DNA of 64,000 nucleotides from JAJFHI01 sp050633705 (lineage in GTDB: Bacteria; Pseudomonadota; Alphaproteobacteria; Rhizobiales; Hyphomicrobiaceae). Shown piece after piece: positions 45,738 through 53,878 of the stretch; position 1 is the stretch's first letter; every line of letters begins with the position of its first letter. The stretch lies in the NCBI GenBank assembly GCA_050633705.1, contig JBOEGZ010000006.1, positions 186,001 through 250,000 of the forward strand, written 5' to 3'. The notes beneath the pieces were generated by a model, which worked only from the letters and a program-made list of their open reading frames with translations, had not been told where the DNA came from and ran no database searches. Made by a program: the position numbers and the translations under genes.

Positions 45738-46703
45738 TTAAATGCCAGAATTTTGCGAATTCGGTGGACTGCCCCCCGCTCGCGCCAATCGCTCTTTGGC
45801 GTGTGCGACGTCCTTTTCCATTTGGGCCGCCAATGCCTCGCCGGTCTCATAGGCTTTGTCGCCGCGGATGAAATCCACGAATTCGATGCTAATTTCACGG
45901 CCATAAAGGTCGTCATCAAAGTCGAACAGAAAAACTTCGAGAACGGGTGCACCGTCATCGAATGTTGGACGGGTGCCAAGGTAAGCCGCCGCTTGGTGTG
46001 AGACGCCATCTTCGGTAAAGACGCGCACGGCATAGATCCCATGACCCAATACTGTGCCTTTCGCCAACACGATGTTTGCGGTTGGATACCCAAGGCCTGT
46101 GCCACGCTTGGCACCGGCCACAACCCGACCAGTGACACGCCACCAATGTCCCAACAATGTCGCCGCGGCCAAAACGTTGCCCGCCGCCAAGTTTTTGCGA
46201 ATTTGGCTGGATGAATACACTGTGTCGCCGCTGCTTTGTGGTTCAACAACACTGACCTCAAACCCGTACATCTTACTCGCGTCAATGAGCGTTTGCGCCG
46301 TGCCACCACGCTTTTTACCGAATTGAAAATCATAGCCAACGACGATGTGCCTGGCCGCCAATCCCTCGACCAAAACGCGTTCAATAAACTCTTCTGCTGT
46401 CAGCTCGGCAAGCGCTGCGTCAAACGGCATCACAACAACAGCATCGAGACCGGTTTGCTCCAATAGAGCTAATTTCGCGGATTTAGGCGTTAAGCGAAAA
46501 TGGGGTTTATCAGGAGCAAAAAACACTTGCGGATGTGGCTCGAAGACCATCACGCCCGCCGGCGCATCCAATCTTTCGGCAATCGCGCGCGTTCGAGCCA
46601 AAAGTGCCTGATGGCCTCGATGCACACCGTCAAAATTTCCGATGGCATAAACACCGCCACGTGCCGCCTGAGGAACTTCATCAGCACCTTCAACGACGAT
46701 CAT
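45738..46703 (-). CDS. ribF: Bifunctional riboflavin kinase / FAD synthetase RibF
   Basis: RibF phosphorylates riboflavin to FMN and adenylates it to FAD. The 321-residue protein has the N-terminal FAD synthetase domain (AIGNFDGVHRGHQALL, VGYDFQFGKKRGG, YSSSQIRKNL). The C-terminal flavokinase domain follows (GRVVAGAKRGTGLGYPTANI, GIYAV, LGTRPTF, EVFLFDFDDDLYG). It lies upstream of ileS and lspA, the ribF-ileS-lspA order seen widely in proteobacteria. The 200 bases to ileS hold no gene. Confidence 0.94.
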   Translation of the reverse strand: MIVVEGADEVPQAARGGVYAIGNFDGVHRGHQALLARTRAIAERLDAPAGVMVFEPHPQVFFAPDKPHFRLTPKSAKLALLEQTGLDAVVVMPFDAALAELTAEEFIERVLVEGLAARHIVVGYDFQFGKKRGGTAQTLIDASKMYGFEVSVVEPQSSGDTVYSSSQIRKNLAAGNVLAAATLLGHWWRVTGRVVAGAKRGTGLGYPTANIVLAKGTVLGHGIYAVRVFTEDGVSHQAAAYLGTRPTFDDGAPVLEVFLFDFDDDLYGREISIEFVDFIRGDKAYETGEALAAQMEKDVAHAKERLARAGGSPPNSQNSGI

Positions 46704-46784
46704 GGGTTGTAATCCTACATCTAGAAAAATTCACGAATTCTAAGACGACGACACTTAAATCAATGCCTAGGTCAACGTCGCCAA

Positions 46785-47234
46785 TTACGATTGCTCTGCT
46801 TTTTGTTGGGTTGGCACCATCAAGACAGCTTCACCCGTCAAAACAACTTTGTCGCCAACAAAACATGTGCATTCAAACCGCACACGCTTTTTACCCTCAA
46901 CCAGTTCAACCACTTTGACCTTGGCGGTCACATCGTCGCCAATGAAAACCGGGGCCTTGAAGTTCAGCGTTTGTGAAATGTAAATCGCACCACGACCTGG
47001 CATTTTCATACCAAAGACAGCCGAGATATAACCAGCCGTTAAGATGCCGTGCGCAATGCGCTGCTTGAACATGGTTTTAGCGGCATATTGAGCATCGAGG
47101 TGGACTGGATTCATGTCACCAGAAAGGGCGGCATAAGCCACAATATCTTCCTCTGTGACGGATTTCGTAATTGATGCCTCCATCCCCAATTTAAGGTCTT
47201 CAAAAAAATAAGGACCGTCTTCAACTCGCGCCAT
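46785..47234 (-). CDS. MaoC-family (R)-specific enoyl-CoA hydratase-like protein
   Basis: This 149-residue hot-dog-fold protein is of the MaoC/PhaJ type, which hydrates 2-enoyl-CoA or acyl-carrier thioesters. The hydratase motif is in LSGDMNPVHLDAQYA, with the catalytic Asp and His, followed by RIAHGILTAGYIS. AAGGGA lies eight bases before the ATG. It sits 81 bases before ribF on the same strand and may share its transcript. The precise substrate is unclear. Confidence 0.85.
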   Translation of the reverse strand: MARVEDGPYFFEDLKLGMEASITKSVTEEDIVAYAALSGDMNPVHLDAQYAAKTMFKQRIAHGILTAGYISAVFGMKMPGRGAIYISQTLNFKAPVFIGDDVTAKVKVVELVEGKKRVRFECTCFVGDKVVLTGEAVLMVPTQQKAEQS

Positions 47235-47490
47235 TGGGGCTTTCCCTTCTTTTCAAACCGTACGGGGCTGATCCCGTCGATTTTTGTTATAATTATTCAT
47301 TTTTTCGCGCCGGACCCTACAATCACACCATAACAACCGCAACATCCCCTTGAATTTTGGTGAATTTCATCACCACTGCCGCTTTCAGATGGTTGCACAA
47401 ACCCGCCAGATCGGGCTATAGGTACGTCTTTCCCGTTATTTTTAAGGACTGTGCTTTTGGGGACCGCCCCTCGAGAGCTGGAGAAACCCT

Positions 47491-48261
47491 ATGAGCGATT
47501 CTACCCCGCTGATGCCAAAAGCAACCGCCGTCTGGCTCGTTGATAACACGGCACTGACATTCGAACAGATTGCCGCTTTCTGTGGACTGCATGTTCTTGA
47601 AGTTAAAGGCATTGCCGACGGCGACGTCGCAGCCGGCATCAAAGGCATGGACCCTATTTCGTCTGGCCAACTGTCGCGCGATGAAATCAAGATCGCCGAA
47701 GATGACGAAAACCACAAACTGGCGCTGTTGAAATCCAATGTGCAATTGCCAGAAACGCCAAAAAAGCGCAAAGCCCGCTACACACCTACGTCGCGCCGAC
47801 ACGAACGGCCAAACGCCATCTATTGGCTGCTGCGCAATCATCCTGAATTAAAGGATGCACAAATCATTCGGCTGACAGGCACCACCAAACCGACCTTGCA
47901 GCAAATTCGTGACCGAACTCACTGGAACTCAGCCGCCCTCGTTGCTCAAGATCCTGTCGCCTTGGGACTGTGCACGCAAATTGATCTTGATACGGAAGTA
48001 AAAAAAGCCGCGAAACGACTTGAGCGTGAGGCGAAGAAAAACCCTGACGCCAAAGCAGAAGATGGTGGCACATTGTTGCCAACGGCTGAAACAACAGCCG
48101 CTGCGGGACCGGCAGTTGCAGAAATCCTGCAACCAAAACCCGAACCAACCGAACAGCAAGAAGCTCCTGTTTCAACAGAAGCCGAAGAGGATGCGCGTAT
48201 TTTTGCCAAACTTAAAGAGATGTCGAGCAGCGACAACGATCGTGACGACAACGAAAGCTGA
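47491..48261 (+). CDS. trcR: Cell cycle transcriptional regulator TrcR (DUF1013)
   Basis: The 256-residue protein matches the alphaproteobacterial DUF1013 family, whose Caulobacter member TrcR takes part in cell-cycle transcription. Signature pieces are MPKATAVWLVDNTALTFEQIAAFCGLH near the start, YTPTSRRHERPNAIYWLLRNHPELKDAQI, and RLTGTTKPTLQQIRDRTHWN. Both latter segments look like helix-turn-helix elements. The C-terminal 80 residues are charged and low-complexity. GGAGAAA precedes the ATG. A terminator follows, so it is monocistronic. The roughly 255 bases upstream must carry its promoter, which I could not define. Confidence 0.88.
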   Translation: MSDSTPLMPKATAVWLVDNTALTFEQIAAFCGLHVLEVKGIADGDVAAGIKGMDPISSGQLSRDEIKIAEDDENHKLALLKSNVQLPETPKKRKARYTPTSRRHERPNAIYWLLRNHPELKDAQIIRLTGTTKPTLQQIRDRTHWNSAALVAQDPVALGLCTQIDLDTEVKKAAKRLEREAKKNPDAKAEDGGTLLPTAETTAAAGPAVAEILQPKPEPTEQQEAPVSTEAEEDARIFAKLKEMSSSDNDRDDNES

Positions 48262-48335
48262 GGATCACAGCTCGAATAGACCTAAGGACGGGCAGCGAGG
48301 TTAATTTCTCAAAAAACGTCTTCAGAAAAGATGTT

Positions 48336-48366
48336 AAAGTCGGCGAGTTATTCGTCGACTTTTTTT
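48336..48366 (+). terminator. Rho-independent terminator of trcR
   Basis: AAAGTCGGCGA pairs with TCGTCGACTTT (one G-U pair) around a 5-base loop and runs into a string of T. It lies about 75 bases after the trcR stop. Confidence 0.9.
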
Positions 48367-48472
48367 ATGCTGATACTGTTATAATCAATGAGTTCCAACC
48401 CACTGTTAGTTTCTGTTTCCATTCACATCTTCCTATTTCAAACTGGTTTCTTTGAAACGGACATCAACCACG

Positions 48473-48940
48473 ATGGACTGCCCATCAATTGCAAACGACT
48501 ACCAAGTCAGGCATGCACAGAATTTGCTGTCCAGCTTTCGTCGTTTTGTCGGTCGCCCTTTGATCGCTGAAAATCTAACCCCTCGAGAAGCTGCAATTGA
48601 TCTGTACAAGGCGCCATTTGTGGTCGTTAGTCACGACACACAGTCAGATCCCATCCTGAATTATGGAAATGAAACAGCTCTCAAGGTTTGGGAAACGGAT
48701 TGGCAACACTTCACAAAGTTGCCATCACGAATGACGGCCGAACCAATGCACCGTGCGGCGCGTCAACGCATTTTCGAAATCGTAGAGCGCGATGGATTTA
48801 TTGATGGATATTGCGGAGTTCGTATCAGCTCCACCGGTCGTCGGTTCGAAATCAATGACACGGTCGTCTGGCGTGTCGTTGATGAAAACGATGCCCTCAT
48901 CGGCGAAGCAGCAACTTTTGCAGACGTCAAATACCTGTAG
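48473..48940 (+). CDS. MEKHLA domain protein
   Basis: The 155-residue protein consists of a MEKHLA domain, a PAS-like fold best known from plant HD-ZIP III factors and found alone in bacteria. Recognisable segments are LNYGNETALKVWETDW, LPSRMTAEPMHRAARQ and IDGYCGVRISSTGRRFEIN. The chosen ATG gives MDCPSIANDYQVRHAQNLL, the usual N-terminus; an in-frame TTG seven codons upstream is less likely. Its ligand and role are unknown. It converges with mntR, with 26 bases between the stops. Confidence 0.8.
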   Translation: MDCPSIANDYQVRHAQNLLSSFRRFVGRPLIAENLTPREAAIDLYKAPFVVVSHDTQSDPILNYGNETALKVWETDWQHFTKLPSRMTAEPMHRAARQRIFEIVERDGFIDGYCGVRISSTGRRFEINDTVVWRVVDENDALIGEAATFADVKYL

Positions 48941-48966
48941 CCAATAAATCTGCCGTGCGGTCTTTT

Positions 48967-49398
48967 TTATTGCCGGTCTAAAAACTTGCGAAATGCCATT
49001 AATGTTGACTGCGACACGTGGTGTTCAATGCCTTCAGCATCGGCGTCTGCGGTTTCGTGATCAACACCCAAAGCAATCAAAAATTCTCGTACAAGTTCGT
49101 GACGCTTGCGCGCTTTGCGCGCCAACTGCGTTCCTTTGTTTGTGAGAAATATCGCGCGATAGGGTTCGCTTTTGACAAGCTCTTCGCGCACCAAGCGTCT
49201 AACGGTGTTGTTAACGGTCGCCTTTGTCACACCCAACCGTTCAGCAAGATCGACAACACGCGCTTCTCCTGTTTCAGCAATAAGATCATCGATTAATTCG
49301 ACGTAGTCTTCGGCCAATTCCGTTTGGTGGGCTTCGCGCACACGCTGGAAGTTCTTTGCTCTACGGCGAATTTCAGCCTTCTGAGATGTTTGTGGCAT
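48967..49398 (-). CDS. mntR: Manganese-responsive regulator MntR (DtxR family)
   Basis: This metal-dependent repressor of 143 residues has an N-terminal winged HTH (ARVVDLAERLGVTKATVNNTVRRLVREELVKSEPYR) and a metal-binding/dimerisation part with acidic and His residues (HELVREFLIALGVDHETADADAEGIEHHVS). No SH3-like third domain is present, which fits MntR rather than DtxR/IdeR. I chose MPQTSQKAE as start, because the open frame upstream crosses the divergent promoter. It faces away from sitABCD across 90 bases that contain a palindrome, so it should repress the importer when Mn(II) is plentiful. Confidence 0.88.
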   Translation of the reverse strand: MPQTSQKAEIRRRAKNFQRVREAHQTELAEDYVELIDDLIAETGEARVVDLAERLGVTKATVNNTVRRLVREELVKSEPYRAIFLTNKGTQLARKARKRHELVREFLIALGVDHETADADAEGIEHHVSQSTLMAFRKFLDRQ

Positions 49399-49428
49399 CC
49401 AAAGCGTCCCGATGTCTGAATAGCTCGA

Positions 49429-49458
49429 CTTGACGATGGAGTTAGTAATAGCTAACTT
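49429..49458 (+). promoter_or_regulatory. sitA promoter with overlapping MntR-type palindrome
   Basis: A CTTGAC -35 element (49429-49434) is followed 17-18 bases later by TAACTT as a possible -10. The perfect palindrome AGTTAG-N6-CTAACT at 49440-49457 covers the spacer and -10, an ideal place for a repressor. Binding by the adjacent MntR is inferred. Confidence 0.55.
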
Positions 49459-49488
49459 TATTAGCCAAGACAACAGAAATGGTAGATC

Positions 49489-50406
49489 ATGTCCCACATC
49501 CTCCATCAAAAAGCACGTCTCGCAGCAATAATTCTGAGCCTTGGCGCAGTGTTTTGCCTCACTGGCTGCAAAAAGACAGAGCCAGACAATAAGTTTCGCG
49601 TCGTCACGACCTTCACTGTCATTCAGGACATTGCCCAAAATGTCGCCGGAAAAGCAGCCGATGTCGTTTCAATTACCAAACCGGGTGCGGAAATTCACGA
49701 TTATCAGCCGACACCTGGCGATATCATCAAGGCCCAGAAGGCCGATCTTGTCCTTTGGAATGGACTGAACCTGGAACGATGGTTTGAAAAATTTTTTCAA
49801 AACGTTTCCGACGTACCAAGCGTTGTCATCAGTGATGGCATTACGCCGATTGGAATTGGTGAAGGCCCATACAATGGCAAACCCAACCCACATGCATGGA
49901 TGTCACCAAGTAATGCTTTGATTTATGTCGAGAACATCCGCAAGGCCTTGGTCAAACACGATCCAGCCAACGCTGAAACCTACAATACCAATGCAAAGCG
50001 GTATGGAGAGAAAATCAAAAACATCTCCGAACCGTTGCAAAAACAAATTGAGGATATCGCTGAAGCTCAGCGATGGCTTGTCACCTCAGAAGGTGCTTTC
50101 AGCTACCTGGCACGCGACTATGGCCTGAAAGAACTTTATCTTTGGCCGATCAACGCCGACGCACAGGGTACCCCGCAACAAGTCCGCAAGGTAATCGACC
50201 TCGTTCGCGCCAACAACATCCCGGTCGTGTTTAGCGAAAGCACGGTCTCGGACCGTCCTGCACGCCAGGTCGCAAAGGAAACCGGAGCCAAGTATGGAGG
50301 GGTTTTGTATGTGGATTCATTAAGCACGTCCGATGGTCCCGTGCCGTCTTACGTCAAGTTGTTAGAAGTGACTGTGTCCACGATCGCCAAAGGGTTCAAA
50401 CAATGA
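49489..50406 (+). CDS. sitA: Metal-binding lipoprotein of Mn/Fe ABC importer (SitA-like)
   Basis: This periplasmic solute-binding component has 305 residues. The leader ends in LTGC with Cys27. Cluster A-I metal ligands are visible: His70 in PGAEIHDYQPTP, His135 in NPHAWMSP, a Glu in VVFSESTVS and an Asp near VDSLSTSDGP. The lack of a His-rich loop argues for Mn/Fe rather than Zn (ZnuA). It is first in sitABCD; its stop overlaps the ATPase start as ATGA. Confidence 0.88.
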   Translation: MSHILHQKARLAAIILSLGAVFCLTGCKKTEPDNKFRVVTTFTVIQDIAQNVAGKAADVVSITKPGAEIHDYQPTPGDIIKAQKADLVLWNGLNLERWFEKFFQNVSDVPSVVISDGITPIGIGEGPYNGKPNPHAWMSPSNALIYVENIRKALVKHDPANAETYNTNAKRYGEKIKNISEPLQKQIEDIAEAQRWLVTSEGAFSYLARDYGLKELYLWPINADAQGTPQQVRKVIDLVRANNIPVVFSESTVSDRPARQVAKETGAKYGGVLYVDSLSTSDGPVPSYVKLLEVTVSTIAKGFKQ

Positions 50407-51347
50407 CCCTCGTGCAGTCTTCCCAATTCTCACCAAATAAGGCGCAAGATGGTGGAAGTGAAACATCGCTTGCCGTTGAAAACGTCACAGTCACTTATCC
50501 AAATGGAAACACAGCACTACACGATGCCTCATTCAATCTCGAGGCCGGTACAATATGTGCCCTTGTCGGTGTCAACGGCAGCGGCAAGTCGACATTGTTT
50601 AAAACGATCATGGGCTTTTTGACACCGCAAAGCGGCGGTGTCCGCATCTCGGGGATGACGACCAAAGACGCGTTGAAGAAAAATCTTGTCGCGTACGTGC
50701 CACAAAGCGAAGACGTCGACTGGAATTTTCCAGTACTGGTCGAAGACGTTGTCATGATGGGACGTTACGGTCATATGGGATTTTTGCGCAGGCCCTCTCG
50801 TCAAGATCATGCCAAAGTAACGCAAGCCCTCGCGCGCGTCGGCATGTCCGATTATCGCCAACGCCAAATCGGTGAACTGTCCGGTGGACAGAAGAAACGT
50901 GTTTTTCTTGCTCGCGCTCTTGCCCAGGAAGGCCGGATTATCCTTCTCGACGAGCCCTTTACGGGTATTGATGTCAAGACGGAAGCCGCGATCGTCAAAT
51001 TACTGCGGGAATTGCGTGATGGTGGACACCTCATGCTGGTCTCAACCCACAACCTGGGTAGTGTGACGGATTTCTGTGATCAAGTCGTGTTGCTCAACAA
51101 AACAGTGCTTGCATCAGGCCCAACGACTGAGACATTTACGCAAGCCAACCTCGAGTTGACCTTTGGCGGTGTCCTGCGCCACTTCCGCCTTGAGGGCTCT
51201 GCCCTGCATGACGACGAAGATCCCCGCAGCGTTACCGTCCTGACAGACGACGAACGTCCGGTCGTTTTCTATGGTCACCAAACAAACGAACCTGCAGCAA
51301 CGGTAAAAAAGGCAGACACTGATAAAAAACAAGGCACCAAGCAATGA
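50403..51347 (+). CDS. sitB: ATPase of Mn/Fe ABC importer (SitB-like)
   Basis: This is the cytoplasmic ATPase of the importer. The 314-residue product has Walker A VGVNGSGKST, a Q-loop in VAYVPQSEDVDW, the signature LSGGQKKRVFLARAL, Walker B IILLDEPFTGID and the switch His in VSTHNLGS. The last 70 or so residues are an extra charged tail beyond the usual ~250, ending in Lys/Asp-rich sequence. It overlaps sitA and sitC by ATGA. Confidence 0.92.
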   Translation: MTLVQSSQFSPNKAQDGGSETSLAVENVTVTYPNGNTALHDASFNLEAGTICALVGVNGSGKSTLFKTIMGFLTPQSGGVRISGMTTKDALKKNLVAYVPQSEDVDWNFPVLVEDVVMMGRYGHMGFLRRPSRQDHAKVTQALARVGMSDYRQRQIGELSGGQKKRVFLARALAQEGRIILLDEPFTGIDVKTEAAIVKLLRELRDGGHLMLVSTHNLGSVTDFCDQVVLLNKTVLASGPTTETFTQANLELTFGGVLRHFRLEGSALHDDEDPRSVTVLTDDERPVVFYGHQTNEPAATVKKADTDKKQGTKQ

Positions 51348-52243
51348 GTGAATTGTTGGTGCCATTTGCTTACGAGTACATGGTCAAGGCCATGACGATC
51401 AGCGCATTGGTTGGCGCAGTGTGTGCTTTTTTATCCGCTTATCTCATGTTGAAGGGCTGGTCGCTGATGGGCGATGCGCTCGCCCACGCAGTCGTGCCGG
51501 GTGTCAGTGGTGCTTATCTCCTCGGGCTGCCATACGCAGCAGGCGCCTTTATTGCCGGCCTTCTGGCCTCGGCCGGAATGTTTTTTGTACGTCAACAGTC
51601 CCGCTTGCGTGAAGACGCCATCATCGGATTGGTTTTCACGACCTTTTTTGCTGCTGGCCTGTTAATGGTTTCGATGAACCCGACGTCCGTCAACGTTCAA
51701 ACCATCATTCTTGGCAACATCCTCGCCATCTCGGACTATGATGCCTGGCAGGTCGTGATCATTAGTCTGATCTCCCTAGCTGTACTGGTCGTTAAGTGGA
51801 AAGACTTGATGTTGGTCTTCTTCGACGAGGCCTATGCCCAAACCGTGGGGCTTAACCCAACTTGGTTGAAGATCATGTTTTTCACACTGCTTTCGGCCTG
51901 CACGGTCGCAGCATTACAAACGGTCGGCGCCTGTTTGGTCATTGCGCTCGTCGTTACACCCGGTGCCACAGCCTACCTTTTGACCGACCGCTTTGAGCAC
52001 CTCCTTTTGATCTCGGTCGCCTTTGGCACCCTCACGAGCTTTGTCGGTGCCTACCTGAGCTACTTCATTGATGGGGCAACCGGTGGTGTCATCGTCACTT
52101 TGCAAACGGCACTGTTTGTCTTCACATTCTTATTTGCCCCCAAACACGGGCTTTACGCAGCACGGCGCCAAGCCAAGCTTGCAGCGGAGACCGTCGCACC
52201 GCCGCCTGCCTCTGTATCGCCTGGAGAAAGACCGTTGCCATGA
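51344..52243 (+). CDS. sitC: Permease of Mn/Fe ABC importer (SitC-like)
   Basis: This integral membrane permease of 299 residues is of the ABC-3 family, with about eight to nine hydrophobic segments. Family pieces are LMLKGWSLMGDALAHAVVPG near the N-terminus, GLVFTTFFAAGLLM, and VGACLVIALVVTPGATAYLL in the second half. It pairs with the paralogous permease that follows, each supplying half of the channel. It has ATGA overlaps on both sides and a short Pro/Ser tail. Confidence 0.92.
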   Translation: MSELLVPFAYEYMVKAMTISALVGAVCAFLSAYLMLKGWSLMGDALAHAVVPGVSGAYLLGLPYAAGAFIAGLLASAGMFFVRQQSRLREDAIIGLVFTTFFAAGLLMVSMNPTSVNVQTIILGNILAISDYDAWQVVIISLISLAVLVVKWKDLMLVFFDEAYAQTVGLNPTWLKIMFFTLLSACTVAALQTVGACLVIALVVTPGATAYLLTDRFEHLLLISVAFGTLTSFVGAYLSYFIDGATGGVIVTLQTALFVFTFLFAPKHGLYAARRQAKLAAETVAPPPASVSPGERPLP

Positions 52244-53121
52244 ACTTGCTTTGGGAGATATTCGCAGAGCCAATGAGTTATAGCTTTATGCAGAGAGCTA
52301 TGTTGGCTGCCGTATTAATCGGCGCTGTAAGTGCTGTGTTGTCTTGTTACCTTGTGCTGAAGGGGTGGGCTTTGATGGGTGACGCCATCTCCCACGCAGT
52401 TCTGCCCGGCATTGTCTTGGCCTTCATCATTGGCATTCCACTGGTCATCGGCGCTTTCATCGCCGGATTGTCATGCGCCCTACTCACGGGCTACCTGAAA
52501 GAAAACAGCCGCATCAAAGAAGATACGGTTATGGGAATTGTGTTCTCCGGTATGTTTGGCTTTGGCCTGGTTCTGTTTACCAAGGTCGAGACAGACCAAC
52601 ACCTCGATCACATTCTATTTGGCAACATCCTTGGTGTCACAAACGCAAACATCGCCGAAATCGCTGTCATTTCGCTTGGCGTCCTCGCGATTATGCTGGC
52701 CAAACGCCACGACTTCCTCGCCTTCAGCTTCGATCCCCGGCATGCTCAAGCCATAGGGCTTCCGGTTCGCTGGTTGCACTATGGACTCTTGATTTTGTTG
52801 TCGCTGACGATCATCATGGCTTTGAAAGCCGTTGGTATCATCCTCGTGGTGGCCATGCTTGTTGCACCAGGTGCGATCGCTTTCCTTCTCACCAATCACT
52901 TCGATCGCATGCTCGCCATCGCGATGCTTGTCGCAATTGGCTCGAGTGTTTTGGGAACGTTGATAAGCTTCCACATCGATGGGGCCACGGGACCGTGCAT
53001 CGTCCTGCTACAGAGCTTCGCCTTTGTCTTGGCTTTTTTGTTCGCGCCACGCCGTGGATTGCTGAGAGCAAAGGCAATACCCACAAACGCGACAGGTAAA
53101 ACAGATGCAAAAAGCGAATAA
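52240..53121 (+). CDS. sitD: Second permease of Mn/Fe ABC importer (SitD-like)
   Basis: This is the second ABC-3 permease, 293 residues and clearly paralogous to the one before it (LVLKGWALMGDAISHAVLPG, EDTVMGIVFSGMFGFGLVL, VGIILVVAMLVAPGAIAFLL). It completes the import channel. The gene ends the four-gene operon and no strong terminator was seen in the 117 bases before arfB. Two-permease systems of this type import Mn(II) and often Fe(II). Confidence 0.92.
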   Translation: MNLLWEIFAEPMSYSFMQRAMLAAVLIGAVSAVLSCYLVLKGWALMGDAISHAVLPGIVLAFIIGIPLVIGAFIAGLSCALLTGYLKENSRIKEDTVMGIVFSGMFGFGLVLFTKVETDQHLDHILFGNILGVTNANIAEIAVISLGVLAIMLAKRHDFLAFSFDPRHAQAIGLPVRWLHYGLLILLSLTIIMALKAVGIILVVAMLVAPGAIAFLLTNHFDRMLAIAMLVAIGSSVLGTLISFHIDGATGPCIVLLQSFAFVLAFLFAPRRGLLRAKAIPTNATGKTDAKSE

Positions 53122-53238
53122 TCGACAACATAAGCACCAAACCCGGTCAAATAACCCGAGCAGATGGGCCTTGCCACCACTCAACCACAGATCCATTCAG
53201 GATGTTCATGCGCCACATGGACCCGGCTCAATCTGGCT

Positions 53239-53670
53239 CTAGTCAAAATCAGGGCGCGCCCGGCGCATGTTTTTTACCGCAGACCGGCGAGACTTGGCGT
53301 CTAAACGACGCGCTTTCGCCGCTCGAGACGGCTTTGTTGGGATGCGCGGGGGATGTTGGACCATCGCCTCCCTAACCAGACGAACCAAGCGATCTCGCGC
53401 ATCGGATCGGTTCAATTCTTGAGAACGAAACCGTTCGGCACGCACAACAATAACGCCATCACTGTTCATCCTGCGACCAGCCAGGCGACCAATGCGCGTT
53501 TTAAGGTGCTCGCCAAGTTCCTTACAACGTCGCAAATCGAAGCGAAGCTCAACCGCGGTCGAGACTTTGTTAACATGCTGGCCACCAGGACCGGAGGAAC
53601 GCACAAAGCGTTCATCTAATACGTCCTCTGCAATACCCAGCTTATCTGTCACTTGCAGCATTCTCGTCAC
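53239..53670 (-). CDS. arfB: Alternative ribosome-rescue factor ArfB (YaeJ-like)
   Basis: This peptidyl-tRNA hydrolase of 143 residues frees ribosomes stalled at mRNA ends. It has the GGQ loop (RSSGPGGQHVNKVSTAVELRFD) of class I release factors, no codon-reading domain, and a Lys/Arg-rich C-terminal tail (KPSRAAKARRLDAKSRRSAVKNMRR) that in ArfB enters the mRNA channel. The start is a GTG; an ATG three codons later is equally possible. It is isolated on the minus strand. Confidence 0.9.
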   Translation of the reverse strand: MTRMLQVTDKLGIAEDVLDERFVRSSGPGGQHVNKVSTAVELRFDLRRCKELGEHLKTRIGRLAGRRMNSDGVIVVRAERFRSQELNRSDARDRLVRLVREAMVQHPPRIPTKPSRAAKARRLDAKSRRSAVKNMRRARPDFD

Positions 53671-53834
53671 GTCTCTCGTATTTTGCTTTCTGAAGTGCGC
53701 AATTTTTTGAGAACTTTATACATGAACGCACTCAAGTTTTCCGACACACTAACATGCAAAACGCAGAGTGCAAAAAAGTTGCATGAACGTCTCCTCGCAT
53801 CGCGTTTGAAAACTTAACGAATTGCGCAACGAAA

Positions 53835-53878
53835 ACGTGTCATTGATGCGGGTATCTCAACACACATCAATGACACGT
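53835..53878 (-). terminator. Terminator of the PYROXD2-like gene
   Basis: A perfect 14-bp stem ACGTGTCATTGATG/CATCAATGACACGT with a 16-base loop begins at the stop codon of the oxidoreductase gene and is followed on the minus strand by TTTTCGTTG. The 5' arm lies against the last codons. Confidence 0.75.

Noticed and set aside
45695..46384. 229-codon minus-strand frame overlapping ribF in another frame
   Set aside because: ribF is conserved end to end in its own frame; the alternative product is low in recognisable structure.
52473..53099. 208-codon plus-strand frame within the second permease gene
   Set aside because: The permease frame has clear ABC-3 family motifs; the alternative is Arg/His/Trp-rich and has no start signal.
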